This document shows positions 25,272 through 34,066 of a stretch of 64,000 nt of DNA, one piece after another. A program made the translations under genes and the position numbers. The notes under the pieces are model-generated. The model ran no database searches and was not told where the DNA came from. It was given only the letters and a program-made list of their open reading frames with translations. Source of the DNA: an uncultured Selenomonadaceae bacterium (GTDB lineage: Bacteria; Bacillota; Negativicutes; Selenomonadales; Selenomonadaceae); assembly GCA_905233135.1 (NCBI GenBank), contig CAJOCQ010000006.1, positions 1-64,000 of the forward strand. Reading direction: 5' to 3'. How positions within the stretch are numbered: the stretch's first letter is position 1; each line of letters begins with the position of its first letter.

Positions 25272-26501
25272 TTAAGCGCGTTTAGCTTTCAAATATTCGT
25301 CAATGGTAATTGCAACCTGCTTTGAATAGTAAACTGCAAGCACAACATTTTTTGAACCTGCAACAACATCGCCGCTTGCAAAAACACCGTCGATTGAAGT
25401 GCGCCCGCTCTCGTCAACAACTATCAAGCCCTTTTCATTAACTTTCAAATCTTGCGAAGTATTAACAATTTTATCTTTTGGACCTTGACTGATTGCAATA
25501 ATCGTACTGTCGGCGGGCATTAAAACCGGCTCTTCTTCACGAATTAAATTGCCGTCTTCGTCATAAATTCGCGGCGTCAAGATTGGACCTTCTTCAGTAA
25601 ATTCTTTTATAGCCATACCCTGTTGAATTTCAATCCCGTCAACTGCGGCGTAGTCCAATTCTCTTTTGCTTGCAGCAATTCTTTGGCGGCGCGCGTACAG
25701 CGTAACGTGACGACTGCCCATTCTTACAACCGTTCTTGCAACGTCGATTGCGGAATTGCCCGCGCCGATAATTGCAACCGTGTCGCCTAAATCGTACGCT
25801 TCGGGATTCTGCAGATAATCAACGGCGAAATGTACATTGCCCAAAGATTCGCCCTTACAGTGTGTGCGGTTCGGACGCCAAACGCCCGTACCAATAAAAA
25901 TTGCGTCGTAGCCGTCATTGAATAAATCGTCCAAATGCAACGCGCCGCCTATTGAAGTATTCGGGCGGAAGTGAATCCCCATTTCGCGCAGTTTTGCAGC
26001 ATACCTGTCAAGAATTTTGCGCGGCAAGCGGAAGGCGGGAATACCATAACGCATCATTCCGCCAATTTTATCCATACGTTCAAAAATAGTTATTCTGTGC
26101 CCTTTTGCTGCAAGTTTTATGGCAATGGTAATACCTGCGGGACCCGCGCCGATAATTGCAACCCTTTGCCCCGTGTCGGGCAGGCGTTCAATCGTTGCTC
26201 TGTCAAAATACGAATCAGAAATATATTGCTCGATATTCGGAATTTGAATAGCCGCGCCTTCTTTGCGCTTGCCTTGAATGCAGTTGCCTTCGCATTGGTT
26301 TTCGTGGTCGCAAACAAGCGAACAAACTATTGACAACGGATTATTATCGAAAAGCATTTTGCCCGCTTCTTGCGTTTTGCCGTCAAGAAAAAGGCGTATC
26401 ATTTCGGGAATATTTGTTTGAATAGGACAACCTTTCAAACGGCACAGCGGCTTTTTACATTGCAAGCAACGCCGAGCCTCTTCAATTACGTGCATAGCCA
26501 T
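25272..26501 (-). CDS. GltD-like FAD/NADPH-dependent oxidoreductase (glutamate synthase small-subunit family)
   Basis: 409 residues. N-terminal CLQCKKPLCRLKGCPI and CSLVCDHENQCEGNC are Fe-S cluster cysteine groups. IGAGPAGITIAIKLAAKGH is the FAD motif, IIGAGNSAIDVART the NADPH motif, and FASGDVVAGSKNVVLAV the closing FAD segment. No large glutamate synthase subunit or other partner is adjacent, so it may be a stand-alone glutamate synthase subunit, an NfnB/SfrB-like enzyme, or partner of a distant protein. GAAGGGAG lies upstream of the ATG. Confidence 0.85.
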   Translation of the reverse strand: MAMHVIEEARRCLQCKKPLCRLKGCPIQTNIPEMIRLFLDGKTQEAGKMLFDNNPLSIVCSLVCDHENQCEGNCIQGKRKEGAAIQIPNIEQYISDSYFDRATIERLPDTGQRVAIIGAGPAGITIAIKLAAKGHRITIFERMDKIGGMMRYGIPAFRLPRKILDRYAAKLREMGIHFRPNTSIGGALHLDDLFNDGYDAIFIGTGVWRPNRTHCKGESLGNVHFAVDYLQNPEAYDLGDTVAIIGAGNSAIDVARTVVRMGSRHVTLYARRQRIAASKRELDYAAVDGIEIQQGMAIKEFTEEGPILTPRIYDEDGNLIREEEPVLMPADSTIIAISQGPKDKIVNTSQDLKVNEKGLIVVDESGRTSIDGVFASGDVVAGSKNVVLAVYYSKQVAITIDEYLKAKRA

Positions 26502-26525
26502 TAGTCAAGCTCTCCCTTCGTTAAA

Positions 26526-26573
26526 ATTTTTCCTACACTACTATAACACTACAGTACTACACCACTAATAACG
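26526..26573. repeat. Intergenic short-unit repeat (mnmA/GltD-like)
   Basis: Tandem CACTAC/TAGTGTAGT-type units between mnmA and the GltD-like gene. On the minus strand they encode the last residues (SGVVL) and stop of MnmA. Confidence 0.55.
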
Positions 26574-27619
26574 CCGCCGCCCAAAACTTCTTCGCCGTCA
26601 TAAAAAACTACAGATTGCCCCGCAGTAACGGCGCGTTGCGGCTCGTCGAAATTTACTTTTAAAACTTCGCCAACATTTTCAACCGTACAATCAGTAACGC
26701 GCGGACCGTAGCGAATTTTGCATTGAAGGCGAGCGGGAAAATTCGGCGCGTAAATCCAATGCACATTTTCCGCCGTCAAACTTTTGGAAAAAGTTTCAGC
26801 GTTGCCGCCGACAATCACGCGCCTTTTTGCAACGTCCAACTTTACAACATACAAAGGATTTTCCGCCGCAATTCCCAAGCCCTTCCTCTGCCCGATTGTA
26901 TAATTTGCAACGCCGTTATGATGCCCCAAAATTTTTCCTGCAGTATCGACAATTTCGCCCGCCTGCAGTGCGTCCGCATCTTCTGCGCGAGCGGCAATGA
27001 AAGTTTTATAATCGTCATTTGGTACAAAACAAATTTCTTGACTGTCTTTTTTGTGCGCGGAAATTAAATTTAATTTTTCGGCAAGGGCGCGCGTTTCAAC
27101 TTTTGAAAATTCGCCGAGCGGCAGAATTATTTTTGAAAGTTTTTCAGGCGTCAAATTGTAAAGCACGTACGATTGGTCTTTTTTCAAATCAACGCCTTTT
27201 TTAAGTTTAAATCTGCCGTCCTCAAAAATAATTCTTGCGTAATGCCCCGTTGCAAGAAAATCCGCGCCGAGTTCTTGGGCGAAGTCAAACAGCTTGCCGA
27301 ATTTAATTTTTTTGTTGCAAAGTACGCAAGGATTAGGAGTGCGCCCTTTTAAATATTCTTCGACGAAATAATTTTCAATTTCTGCGCGAAAAATTTCTCT
27401 GAAGTCTGCAACGTAATGCTTAATTCCCAACTGCGCGGCAACAATTTTTGCATCACGAATTTCAGCCGAACTGCAACAACTGCGCGAGTTAAATTCATCA
27501 GTTTCAAGCCACATAGTAACGCCGAAAACTTCAAAGCCCCGTTGAATCAAAAGAGCCGCCGTCAAAGAACTGTCAACGCCGCCACTCATTGCAACGGCAA
27601 TTTTTTTCTTGCCTTCCAT
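26549..27619 (-). CDS. mnmA: tRNA-specific 2-thiouridylase MnmA
   Basis: 356 residues, family-typical length. AVAMSGGVDSSLTAALL is the PP-loop that adenylates U34. NPCVLCNKKIKFG and SQEICFVPND carry the two catalytic cysteines that transfer sulfur. The C-terminal beta domain ends GGGVISGVVL. It thiolates the wobble U of tRNA-Lys, -Glu and -Gln. AAGGAG precedes the ATG. The final residues are encoded within the adjoining repeat, and a copy of about 87 bp of its 5' end lies just upstream at 27667. Confidence 0.95.
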   Translation of the reverse strand: MEGKKKIAVAMSGGVDSSLTAALLIQRGFEVFGVTMWLETDEFNSRSCCSSAEIRDAKIVAAQLGIKHYVADFREIFRAEIENYFVEEYLKGRTPNPCVLCNKKIKFGKLFDFAQELGADFLATGHYARIIFEDGRFKLKKGVDLKKDQSYVLYNLTPEKLSKIILPLGEFSKVETRALAEKLNLISAHKKDSQEICFVPNDDYKTFIAARAEDADALQAGEIVDTAGKILGHHNGVANYTIGQRKGLGIAAENPLYVVKLDVAKRRVIVGGNAETFSKSLTAENVHWIYAPNFPARLQCKIRYGPRVTDCTVENVGEVLKVNFDEPQRAVTAGQSVVFYDGEEVLGGGVISGVVL

Positions 27620-27666
27620 TAAAAATTTTACTCCTTAAAAAATCTGCGTGAAAAAATTTTAACTGC

Positions 27667-27754
27667 AAACTTCAAAGCCCCGTTGAATTAAAAGAGCCGC
27701 TGTCAATGAGCTGTAAAATCCGCCACTCATTGCAACGGCAACTTTTTTTGCGCT
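27667..27754 (-). pseudogene. Duplicated fragment of the mnmA 5' end
   Basis: About 87 bases closely match the first codons of mnmA (27527-27615): AACTTCAAAGCCCCGTTGAAT, AAAGAGCCGC and CGCCACTCATTGCAACGGCAA are shared, with several substitutions and a small frame-breaking change. The fragment encodes only the P-loop region and cannot give a product. It marks an abortive tandem duplication or recombination next to mnmA. Confidence 0.8.
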
Positions 27755-27766
27755 TGCAATATTCAA

Positions 27767-28294
27767 TTATTTCATTGCGTCAATATAATCTTGAAGCCCT
27801 TCGATAGATTTTTTGGCGCGTTCAAGATTTGAAAGAATTTCAGCGGTAGAAGTAGCTTGTTCTTCGCTGACTTTGCCGGTATGTTCGATAGTTTTTGAAA
27901 TTTCTTCAACGGCAACGTTCATTTGGTTAAGAGTTTGCTGAATTTTTTCGGTAGCTTCGCGGGATTGTTCAGCGAGCTTGCGAACTTCTTCAGCAACGAC
28001 GGCGAAACCGCGTCCTTGTTCGCCTGCGCGCGCCGCTTCAATAGCCGCGTTCAAGCCGAGCAAGTTTGTTTGTCCTGCAATGTTTGTAATGAAGTCGATA
28101 ACTTTAACGGTATCGTCATTTTTTTCTTGCAAGAATTTCGCCTGCTTAATAGCTTCCTGCCCGACGGTTGCAAGAGTGCCCGCGCTTTTTGAAACGGCTG
28201 CAACCGCGTCGTAAACAGTATTTGTAATGTGAACAATTTCATCGATAGACTTTCTCAGTCTTTCATATGATTTATCATTTTCTAAATCTGCCAA
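27767..28294 (-). CDS. Short cytoplasmic methyl-accepting chemotaxis signalling protein
   Basis: 175 residues from a TTG at 28294 preceded by GGGGGAAG; an ATG eleven codons earlier has no binding site. [43 protein letters not shown] is split here only to describe it: the hairpin tip of the MCP signalling domain is intact. No sensor domain, HAMP domain or membrane helix is present. It could couple to CheA/CheW as a soluble or scaffold MCP. It lies downstream of the coiled-coil and GGDEF genes on the same strand. Confidence 0.82.
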   Translation of the reverse strand: MADLENDKSYERLRKSIDEIVHITNTVYDAVAAVSKSAGTLATVGQEAIKQAKFLQEKNDDTVKVIDFITNIAGQTNLLGLNAAIEAARAGEQGRGFAVVAEEVRKLAEQSREATEKIQQTLNQMNVAVEEISKTIEHTGKVSEEQATSTAEILSNLERAKKSIEGLQDYIDAMK

Positions 28295-28378
28295 AATAAC
28301 TTCCCCCTCTAATTTTTTCTGCAACATTATTCAACGCCGCAATTAAAAAATCCTTTCTAAAAAAAACTTCATTGCAAT

Positions 28379-28759
28379 TTATTTTAAAAGTGTAGTAATA
28401 AAAAAGCCGATAACAGATGCAGAAATTGCGCCGATACCGACAATAGCGGCGATTGAAATATTGCGAACGTGTTTGCCCATTCCGTCCAAGCTGTTGCGAA
28501 TTTCTTTCATATCCGCTTCTTGTTTTTGGCGCATTTCCTTCATATCAGCCTCGTGATTTTGGCGCATTTCTTTCATATCAGCCTCGTGATTTTGGCGCAT
28601 TTCCTTCATATCTGCGTCATGCTTTTTGCTCATTTCACGAATTTCAGCGGCGCGCATTTCATTTTGTTGGCGTATTTCTTTTTTTAAATCCCGCATTTCT
28701 TCAATAAACATATCTAATTTAGTTTCAATATTGCTGACGCGGTTTTCTAATTCTGCCAT
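28379..28759 (-). CDS. Coiled-coil protein with 11-residue repeats and C-terminal membrane helix
   Basis: 126 residues from the ATG at 28759, with AAGGAGG upstream. After a heptad region (LENRVSNIETKLDMFIEEM) come four copies of an 11-residue unit of the type HEADMKEMRQN, encoded by 33-base direct repeats (about 28495-28626). A hydrophobic helix IAAIVGIGAISASVIGFFI ends the protein. The layout resembles small tail-anchored coiled-coil proteins; hendecad repeats suggest a right-handed coiled coil. Function unknown; lies between a GGDEF regulator and an MCP-like gene. Confidence 0.75.
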   Translation of the reverse strand: MAELENRVSNIETKLDMFIEEMRDLKKEIRQQNEMRAAEIREMSKKHDADMKEMRQNHEADMKEMRQNHEADMKEMRQKQEADMKEIRNSLDGMGKHVRNISIAAIVGIGAISASVIGFFITTLLK

Positions 28760-28789
28760 TTTTAACACCTCCTTGAAAAAATTTTTAAA

Positions 28790-30106
28790 CTAACGATTTA
28801 TAACCGTCCATTCGTGGTCGAACCAAAAATAATTGCCGCATTCGCCGACTTCCCATTTTTTGATAACGCGCCCTATTGCGCTGTCAATATCGCGTTGCGC
28901 GTTGGTGTTCGTCAAAAGTACAAGAATTTGGCTGTTGCCGTTTTTGGAAATAACGTCGCCTTGCCGAAAAGTTTTTTGCAACGTTTCAAGAAATTTTTCA
29001 TTGGCTTGTGCGGGCGTAAAATCTCCGCCTTCCTTGTGGCGTTTCATTGTAAAAACTACAAGGCAAGTTGTTTTGCTGTAAAAGCCGCGCGTACGTTTCA
29101 AAAATCTGTAAATCGTGCGGAAATTTTCAAACGGCAAAACAAACGCGCCATCTTCGGGATTTCTTTCGCCCAAAATCATTTCAACCTGCGCGAGGCTTGC
29201 AACAACTTCAGCAGTTTCATTTTCGGCGTTGCCTTCGGTAAAAATGCTGTAGCCGTGCTTGCCGTTTTGCTTGACGATATATAAAGCCTTGTCTGCTTTT
29301 TTGTAAAGGTCAGAAAAATCCGTGCCGTGCATTGGAACAAAAACCGCGCCTATTGACGCGCCGAGCGGAATATTCATATTTTCGCCCATAAGTTTTTTTG
29401 CGGCGTCAGTGATTCTTTCGTTAATAAATTTCGCCTTTTGCGCAATGGCGTTTTCTTCGTGGACGCCTTGACAAAAAGCAATAAATTCATCGCCGCCCAT
29501 TCGCCCAATTAAATCCGAAGAACGAACCGCGCTGCGCAAAATATCAGCAAAAGTTATTAAAACTTTATCGCCCATTGAATGCCCGTGAATATCATTTACA
29601 AGTTTAAAGCTGTCCAAGTCAACCATTAAAAGTGCGCCCGTTGCAGTTTTGCAAAGTTCAGCCAAATCTTTTTCGGACGACGCTTTATTTAACAAGCCTG
29701 TTAATTTATCGGTTTCGGCATCTTTTTTGAGTCCTTGAATTTGTTCGACAGTTTGCATAATGTTGGCAATGCGTCGGAGCAAAACGTCGGGGCGAAAAGG
29801 TTTTCTGATAAAATCCATTGCGCCGTTGTCAAAGCCTTTAGATTCTGTTTCTTCGCTGGGGTCTGCCGTCATAAACATAAACGGTATAATTTTATGATAT
29901 TCTTCCTGCAAGGCAAGTTGTAATTCATAGCCGCTCATTCCCGGCATTCGCAAATCTGATAAAACCATATCCGGCTTTTCTTTTCTAAAAATTTCAATGG
30001 CTTCCTTGCCTGAAGACGCGCAAAAAGTTTCATATTGGTCAGCCAACATATTTTCTGTCATCATTAATGAAACAATCATATCATCAACGATTAATATTTT
30101 CTTCAT
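28790..30106 (-). CDS. Response regulator with GGDEF (diguanylate cyclase) domain
   Basis: 438 residues. The REC domain (1-120) has DD at 8-9, phospho-acceptor Asp51 in VLSDLRMPG and Lys102. The GGDEF domain (about 130-290) contains LMVDLDSFKLVNDIHGHSMGD, an intact GRMGGDEF (204-208) and the product-inhibition site RSSD (195-198), so it should make c-di-GMP. A further domain of about 130 residues follows, with sequence resembling a second, degenerate GGDEF-like fold. The divergent HPt and hybrid-kinase genes at 30354-33552 are probable phosphorelay partners. Confidence 0.9.
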   Translation of the reverse strand: MKKILIVDDMIVSLMMTENMLADQYETFCASSGKEAIEIFRKEKPDMVLSDLRMPGMSGYELQLALQEEYHKIIPFMFMTADPSEETESKGFDNGAMDFIRKPFRPDVLLRRIANIMQTVEQIQGLKKDAETDKLTGLLNKASSEKDLAELCKTATGALLMVDLDSFKLVNDIHGHSMGDKVLITFADILRSAVRSSDLIGRMGGDEFIAFCQGVHEENAIAQKAKFINERITDAAKKLMGENMNIPLGASIGAVFVPMHGTDFSDLYKKADKALYIVKQNGKHGYSIFTEGNAENETAEVVASLAQVEMILGERNPEDGAFVLPFENFRTIYRFLKRTRGFYSKTTCLVVFTMKRHKEGGDFTPAQANEKFLETLQKTFRQGDVISKNGNSQILVLLTNTNAQRDIDSAIGRVIKKWEVGECGNYFWFDHEWTVINR

Positions 30107-30245
30107 AAAGTCAGCGCGTGATAGATTGTTGTAATTATCCGCGCCCTCACTTCCTTTCTTTACATTCTTTAAATTTACTGCTAAAATATTGCAAGTTATT
30201 TTGTACTGTCGTATTTTAATTTTATTATAACACGTTTTAAAATTT

Positions 30246-30326
30246 AGGGAATAGGTTTTAAGGGAACCAAGGCACCAAGGATTAGGGATTAGTGAAAAAC
30301 CCTTTTCACTGGAACCTTGGAACCCT
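30246..30326. repeat. Intergenic short-unit inverted repeat upstream of the HPt gene
   Basis: GGGAACCAAGGCACCAAGG and ATTAGGGATTAGTGAAAA face CACTGGAACCTTGGAACCC. The left arm is essentially identical to the element at 16783-16820. It directly precedes the leader hairpin at 30326. Confidence 0.7.
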
Positions 30327-30352
30327 AAAAACTGACTGAAAGGAAGTTTTTA
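30326..30352 (+). promoter_or_regulatory. Shine-Dalgarno-presenting leader hairpin upstream of the HPt gene
   Basis: TAAAAACT, loop GACTGAAAGGA, AGTTTTTA (8 perfect base pairs), ATG at 30354. The loop differs from the galE/sdhB/fumB version at only two positions and the stem covaries. Confidence 0.65.
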
Positions 30353-30353
30353 A

Positions 30354-30695
30354 ATGCTGACGATTGAAACACTCAATGAATTTGGAGTAAACACCAAAGA
30401 AGGCTTAACGCGCTGTATGAACAACGAAAAATTTTATTTCAAAATGATAAAAATGGGACTTGCAAGCGACCAATTCGACAAGCTCGGCGCGGCGTTGGAA
30501 AATAATCAACTCGACGAAGCATTTGAGGCGGCGCACGCACTCAAGGGCGTACTTGGCAACTTGGCTCTTACGCCTATTTATACGCCGCTTGCAGAAATGA
30601 CCGAACTTTTGCGCGCAAGCAAAGCTGAAGATTATATCACAATGTACAAGCCTATTTTGGAACTTCGCAACAAACTTTTGGCAATGGTGGGATAG
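30354..30695 (+). CDS. Histidine phosphotransfer (HPt) domain protein
   Basis: 113 residues, all helical. FEAAHALKGVLGNLAL holds the phospho-accepting His61 of a four-helix HPt bundle. Such proteins pass phosphate between the receiver domain of a hybrid kinase and a terminal response regulator. The hybrid kinase follows 64 bases downstream, and a REC-GGDEF protein lies upstream divergently. The last codons (VG and stop) overlap the next intergenic repeat. Confidence 0.9.
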   Translation: MLTIETLNEFGVNTKEGLTRCMNNEKFYFKMIKMGLASDQFDKLGAALENNQLDEAFEAAHALKGVLGNLALTPIYTPLAEMTELLRASKAEDYITMYKPILELRNKLLAMVG

Positions 30696-30745
30696 TGGGA
30701 TAGTTTGATAGTGGGATAGTTTTTAATATCCAACTATTCCACTAC
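30688..30745. repeat. Intergenic short-unit inverted repeat (HPt/hybrid kinase)
   Basis: GTGGGATAGTTTGATAGTGGGATAGTT faces AACTATTCCAC; GTGGGATAGTT and AACTATTCCAC pair completely with one G-T pair. Same architecture as the others but a GGGATAGT unit. Confidence 0.7.
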
Positions 30746-30759
30746 AAAGGGTGCAAGCT

Positions 30760-33552
30760 ATGCTGGACTTTAAAAGCAGTTTCTATGAAAAATTAATTCG
30801 CTCACTTGATACAAACGCTGTATTAATGCGCGTTGAAAATGACGGCAGATATTTTCCTATATGGTGTTCGCAAGAATATACAAAAATGATGGAAGGCACT
30901 GAAGAAGAATGTATCAAGCTGGAAAGCGGCGGCAATATGGAAAGTATTCACCGCGACGACCGCTCCAAAGTTGCATACCTTTTCCGCAACCACAAAACTA
31001 AAACCGGAACTAACAGCCTTGATATTCGCAAGCGCACTGTTCAAGGAAATTGGATTTGGGTTAATGTGCATTATTCTTTTGTCGAAGAGGACGGCGTTTG
31101 GTACGCCTTTTGCAATTATTTTGATATTACTGACATAAAGAAAAATGAAAAGCAGGCGCAGACGCTTTACGAATCCGCGCGCGCCGAATTGGAAACTCTT
31201 TCCAGTGACAGGCTTGTGACTTTGCGCCTTAATCTTACTCAAGATATTGTTGAGGAGCGGCACGGGCGCGAAAAATATTCTGTCGATATTCAAGGCAAAA
31301 GTATTTCTGAAAATATTTCCGAGCGCGTTAAAGCTTTTCCGCTTGAACGCGACAGAAAAAAATTTTTAAAGCGTTTCAGTACCAAAAATCTTTTAAAAAG
31401 TTTTGAACGCGGCGAAACTTCAATTACAGAAATTTTATTCAGCCAACGCCCGAGCGGCAGAAAATGTTTCGTCGAATACAAAGTTACACTTAGCCAAAAT
31501 CCGCAGAGCGGAGATATTATGGCGTTTGCAACCGAGCGTGATTATAATTCTGAAATGGTTAATAACGCTGTCCTGCGCCAAGTTTTGGTTGAACAGTACG
31601 ATATGATAACTTATCTTGTTGACGGAATTTACGGCGTAGTTATCGGCGACGCGGCAAGAATCACGCGCGGCAGTATTTTTCCTAAAGAACTTTCGGGCGA
31701 TTATTCCGCGTACATTGAAAAGCAAGTTAAACCCGTCATTTGCGGCACCGAAGACGATATTAAAAAAAATCTTGACGCACTGAGCCTTGAAAGTATTGAG
31801 CGTGAACTTTCTAAAAAAAGTCCCTACGAAGTTAATATTTCCTGCTTGATTGGTGCGGAAATTTTTTACAAGCGTTTTGTTTTTTACGCCGTTGATAAAG
31901 AGGCAAAGTTTTATGTTTTGCTGAAATCTGATACTACAAAAATTCAGCGCGAACAAATTATGTTAAATTCGCAGCTTAAATCCGCGCTTGATACCGCTAA
32001 CCAAGCAAGCATTGCCAAAACGGCGTTTCTTTCTTCAATCAGCCACGAAATTAGAACGCCTATGAATGCAATTATCGGTCTTGACAGCATTGCATTGAAA
32101 GAGCCGAATTTATCTGCGCGGACTCGTTCGCACCTGCGAAAAATCGGCGACAGTGCCAAGCATTTGCTTAATTTGATTAATGATATTTTGGATATGAGCC
32201 GAATTGAAAGCGGCAGAATGATTCTTAAAAATGAAGAATTTTCTTTCGGCGCAATGATTGAGCAAATTAACGCAATGGTAAGCAGTCAATGTGCAGAAAA
32301 GGGCTTGCATTACAACTGCAACATTCTCGGCAAGGTTGACGATTTTTATATTGGCGACATTATGAAACTTAAGCAAGTGCTGATAAATATTTTGGGCAAT
32401 GCAATTAAATTCACGCCGCGCGGCGGCAATATTAATTTTACCGTTGAAAAAATCGCGCAGTTTTCAAATAAATCTACGTTGCGCTTTGTTATCAAAGATA
32501 CGGGTATTGGTATGGAAGAAAAATATTTGCCGCACATTTTCGACGTATTCAGCCAAGAAGATTCAACAACTGCGAACGCTTACGGCGGCACAGGCTTAGG
32601 TATGCCGATAACAAAAAATATTATCGAAATGATGAACGGCAAAATTTCCGTAAAATCTCAAAAAGGCGTCGGCTCCGAATTTACCGTTAATATTACCCTG
32701 CGCAATTCCGAAAAAATTTCTGAAATCAAACAGGAAATTTCTATTAATCCCGGTGATTTAAAAGTTTTGATTATTGACGATGATAAAATTGCTTGCGAGC
32801 ACGCGCAATTAGTTTTGCAGGAAGTAGGAATTGCGGCAGATACCGCACCAAGCGGCGCGGCGGCTCTCGAAATGATAAAATTAAAATCTGCGCGACGTGA
32901 AGCCTATGATATTTTGCTGATAGATTTAAAAATGCCCGTGCAAAACGGTATAGAAGTTACGCGGCAAATTCGCAAAATCAGCGGCAACGAATCAACAATA
33001 ATAATTTTGACGGCGTATAATTGGGACGACGTGATAGAAGAGGCACTTGAGGCGGGCGTTGACAAATTTATGGCGAAGCCGCTTTTTGCGTCAAGCATAC
33101 TTTCAGAATTTAGTCACGCTATCGAACAAAAACGCCTGACACTCGTCGACGAAAAACCGCCCGCAGATTTAACAGGCAAAAAAATTTTATTGGCGGAAGA
33201 TATGTTTATTAACGCCGAAATTATGAAAGAAATTTTGAGTATGAAAGAAATGCACGTGGATCACGGCGAAAACGGCAAAATTACAGTGGAACTTTTTGAA
33301 AAGTCGCCGCTGCATTATTACGACGCAGTTTTAATGGATATTAGAATGCCCGTAATGGACGGCTTGCAGGCAACGGAGGCAATTCGCGCACTCGACAGGG
33401 AAGACGCAAAAACTGTTCCAATTATCGCAATTACAGCCAACGCCTTTGATGAAGACGTTCAGCGAAGTTTGCAAGCGGGTATGAATGCACATTTAAGCAA
33501 GCCCGTTGACCCCGACAAACTTTATAAAACGCTCGAAGAATTTATAAACTAA
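30760..33552 (+). CDS. Hybrid sensor histidine kinase, PAS-HisKA-HATPase-REC-REC
   Basis: 930 residues from the ATG at 30760 (AAAGGGTG upstream). An N-terminal PAS-like domain (WCSQEYTKMMEG, then WVNVHYSFVEEDG) and a second sensor-like region reach residue 400. HisKA has SSISHEIRTPMNAIIG with His429. The HATPase domain shows NAIKFTPRGG, DTGIGM and GGTGLGM. Two receivers follow, with Asp near 723 (LLIDLKMP) and 860 (VLMDIRMP). There is no membrane segment, so it senses a cytoplasmic signal. With the adjacent HPt protein it forms a complete phosphorelay. Confidence 0.92.
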   Translation: MLDFKSSFYEKLIRSLDTNAVLMRVENDGRYFPIWCSQEYTKMMEGTEEECIKLESGGNMESIHRDDRSKVAYLFRNHKTKTGTNSLDIRKRTVQGNWIWVNVHYSFVEEDGVWYAFCNYFDITDIKKNEKQAQTLYESARAELETLSSDRLVTLRLNLTQDIVEERHGREKYSVDIQGKSISENISERVKAFPLERDRKKFLKRFSTKNLLKSFERGETSITEILFSQRPSGRKCFVEYKVTLSQNPQSGDIMAFATERDYNSEMVNNAVLRQVLVEQYDMITYLVDGIYGVVIGDAARITRGSIFPKELSGDYSAYIEKQVKPVICGTEDDIKKNLDALSLESIERELSKKSPYEVNISCLIGAEIFYKRFVFYAVDKEAKFYVLLKSDTTKIQREQIMLNSQLKSALDTANQASIAKTAFLSSISHEIRTPMNAIIGLDSIALKEPNLSARTRSHLRKIGDSAKHLLNLINDILDMSRIESGRMILKNEEFSFGAMIEQINAMVSSQCAEKGLHYNCNILGKVDDFYIGDIMKLKQVLINILGNAIKFTPRGGNINFTVEKIAQFSNKSTLRFVIKDTGIGMEEKYLPHIFDVFSQEDSTTANAYGGTGLGMPITKNIIEMMNGKISVKSQKGVGSEFTVNITLRNSEKISEIKQEISINPGDLKVLIIDDDKIACEHAQLVLQEVGIAADTAPSGAAALEMIKLKSARREAYDILLIDLKMPVQNGIEVTRQIRKISGNESTIIILTAYNWDDVIEEALEAGVDKFMAKPLFASSILSEFSHAIEQKRLTLVDEKPPADLTGKKILLAEDMFINAEIMKEILSMKEMHVDHGENGKITVELFEKSPLHYYDAVLMDIRMPVMDGLQATEAIRALDREDAKTVPIIAITANAFDEDVQRSLQAGMNAHLSKPVDPDKLYKTLEEFIN

Positions 33553-33554
33553 AA

Positions 33555-33590
33555 AAACCGCTGCAAATTTACAGCGGTTAATTTTTTTCC
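33555..33590. terminator. Terminator between the hybrid kinase and mscL
   Basis: ACCGCTG, loop CAAATTTA, CAGCGGT flanked by A-run and T-run between convergent genes. Confidence 0.8.
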
Positions 33591-33607
33591 AAAAATATTT
33601 TCAGTAA

Positions 33608-34048
33608 CTATTTGCCTGCAATATCTGAAGCGCAATGAGGACACTTTGTAGCGTCGTCAGCAACAACTTCGCGGCAATAGGGGCATTTGCGCGGCTCTTT
33701 AGTTGGAGCGGGTTTAGGTGCCGGCATAATTTTATTTACCCATTTAATAAGAATAAAAATTGCAGCTGCCATAATTAAAAAGTCAAGGCAAGTATTCAAG
33801 AAAACGCCGTATGCAATGACGGGCGCGCCCGCCTCCTTCGCCGCCGCGAATGATTCATATTCAACGCCAGAAAGATTTATGTATAAATTTGAAAAGTCAA
33901 TTTTGCCGAGCATAAGTCCCAGCGGCGGCATTAAAATATCTGAAGTGAATGAAGAAACAATTTTACCGAACGCCGCGCCGATAATTACGCCCGTTGCCAT
34001 ATCGACAACGTTACCGCGCATTACAAATTTTTTAAATTCATCAAACAC
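33608..34048 (-). CDS. mscL: Large-conductance mechanosensitive channel with zinc-ribbon tail
   Basis: 146 residues from a GTG at 34048 with GGAGG upstream. FKKFVMRGNVVDMATGVIIGAAFGKIVSSF is described here as the N-terminal amphipathic helix and pore helix TM1 of MscL; TM2 follows near residue 80. The C-terminal CPYCREVVADDATKCPHC forms a zinc ribbon seen in many Firmicutes MscL proteins. It opens under membrane tension on osmotic downshift. Third gene after the dehydrogenases at 34067 and 34757. Confidence 0.94.
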   Translation of the reverse strand: MFDEFKKFVMRGNVVDMATGVIIGAAFGKIVSSFTSDILMPPLGLMLGKIDFSNLYINLSGVEYESFAAAKEAGAPVIAYGVFLNTCLDFLIMAAAIFILIKWVNKIMPAPKPAPTKEPRKCPYCREVVADDATKCPHCASDIAGK

Positions 34049-34066
34049 AGTTTAAAACCTCCAAAA

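Noticed and set aside
26520..26548. A sixth member of the leader-hairpin class before the GltD-like gene (ACGAAGGGAG)
   Set aside because: The loop is similar, but flanking bases do not form the symmetric stem seen in the five accepted cases.
28495..28626. Regular 33-base direct repeats that could be mistaken for a CRISPR array
   Set aside because: The repeats are contiguous with no spacers and are in frame, encoding the 11-residue coiled-coil units.
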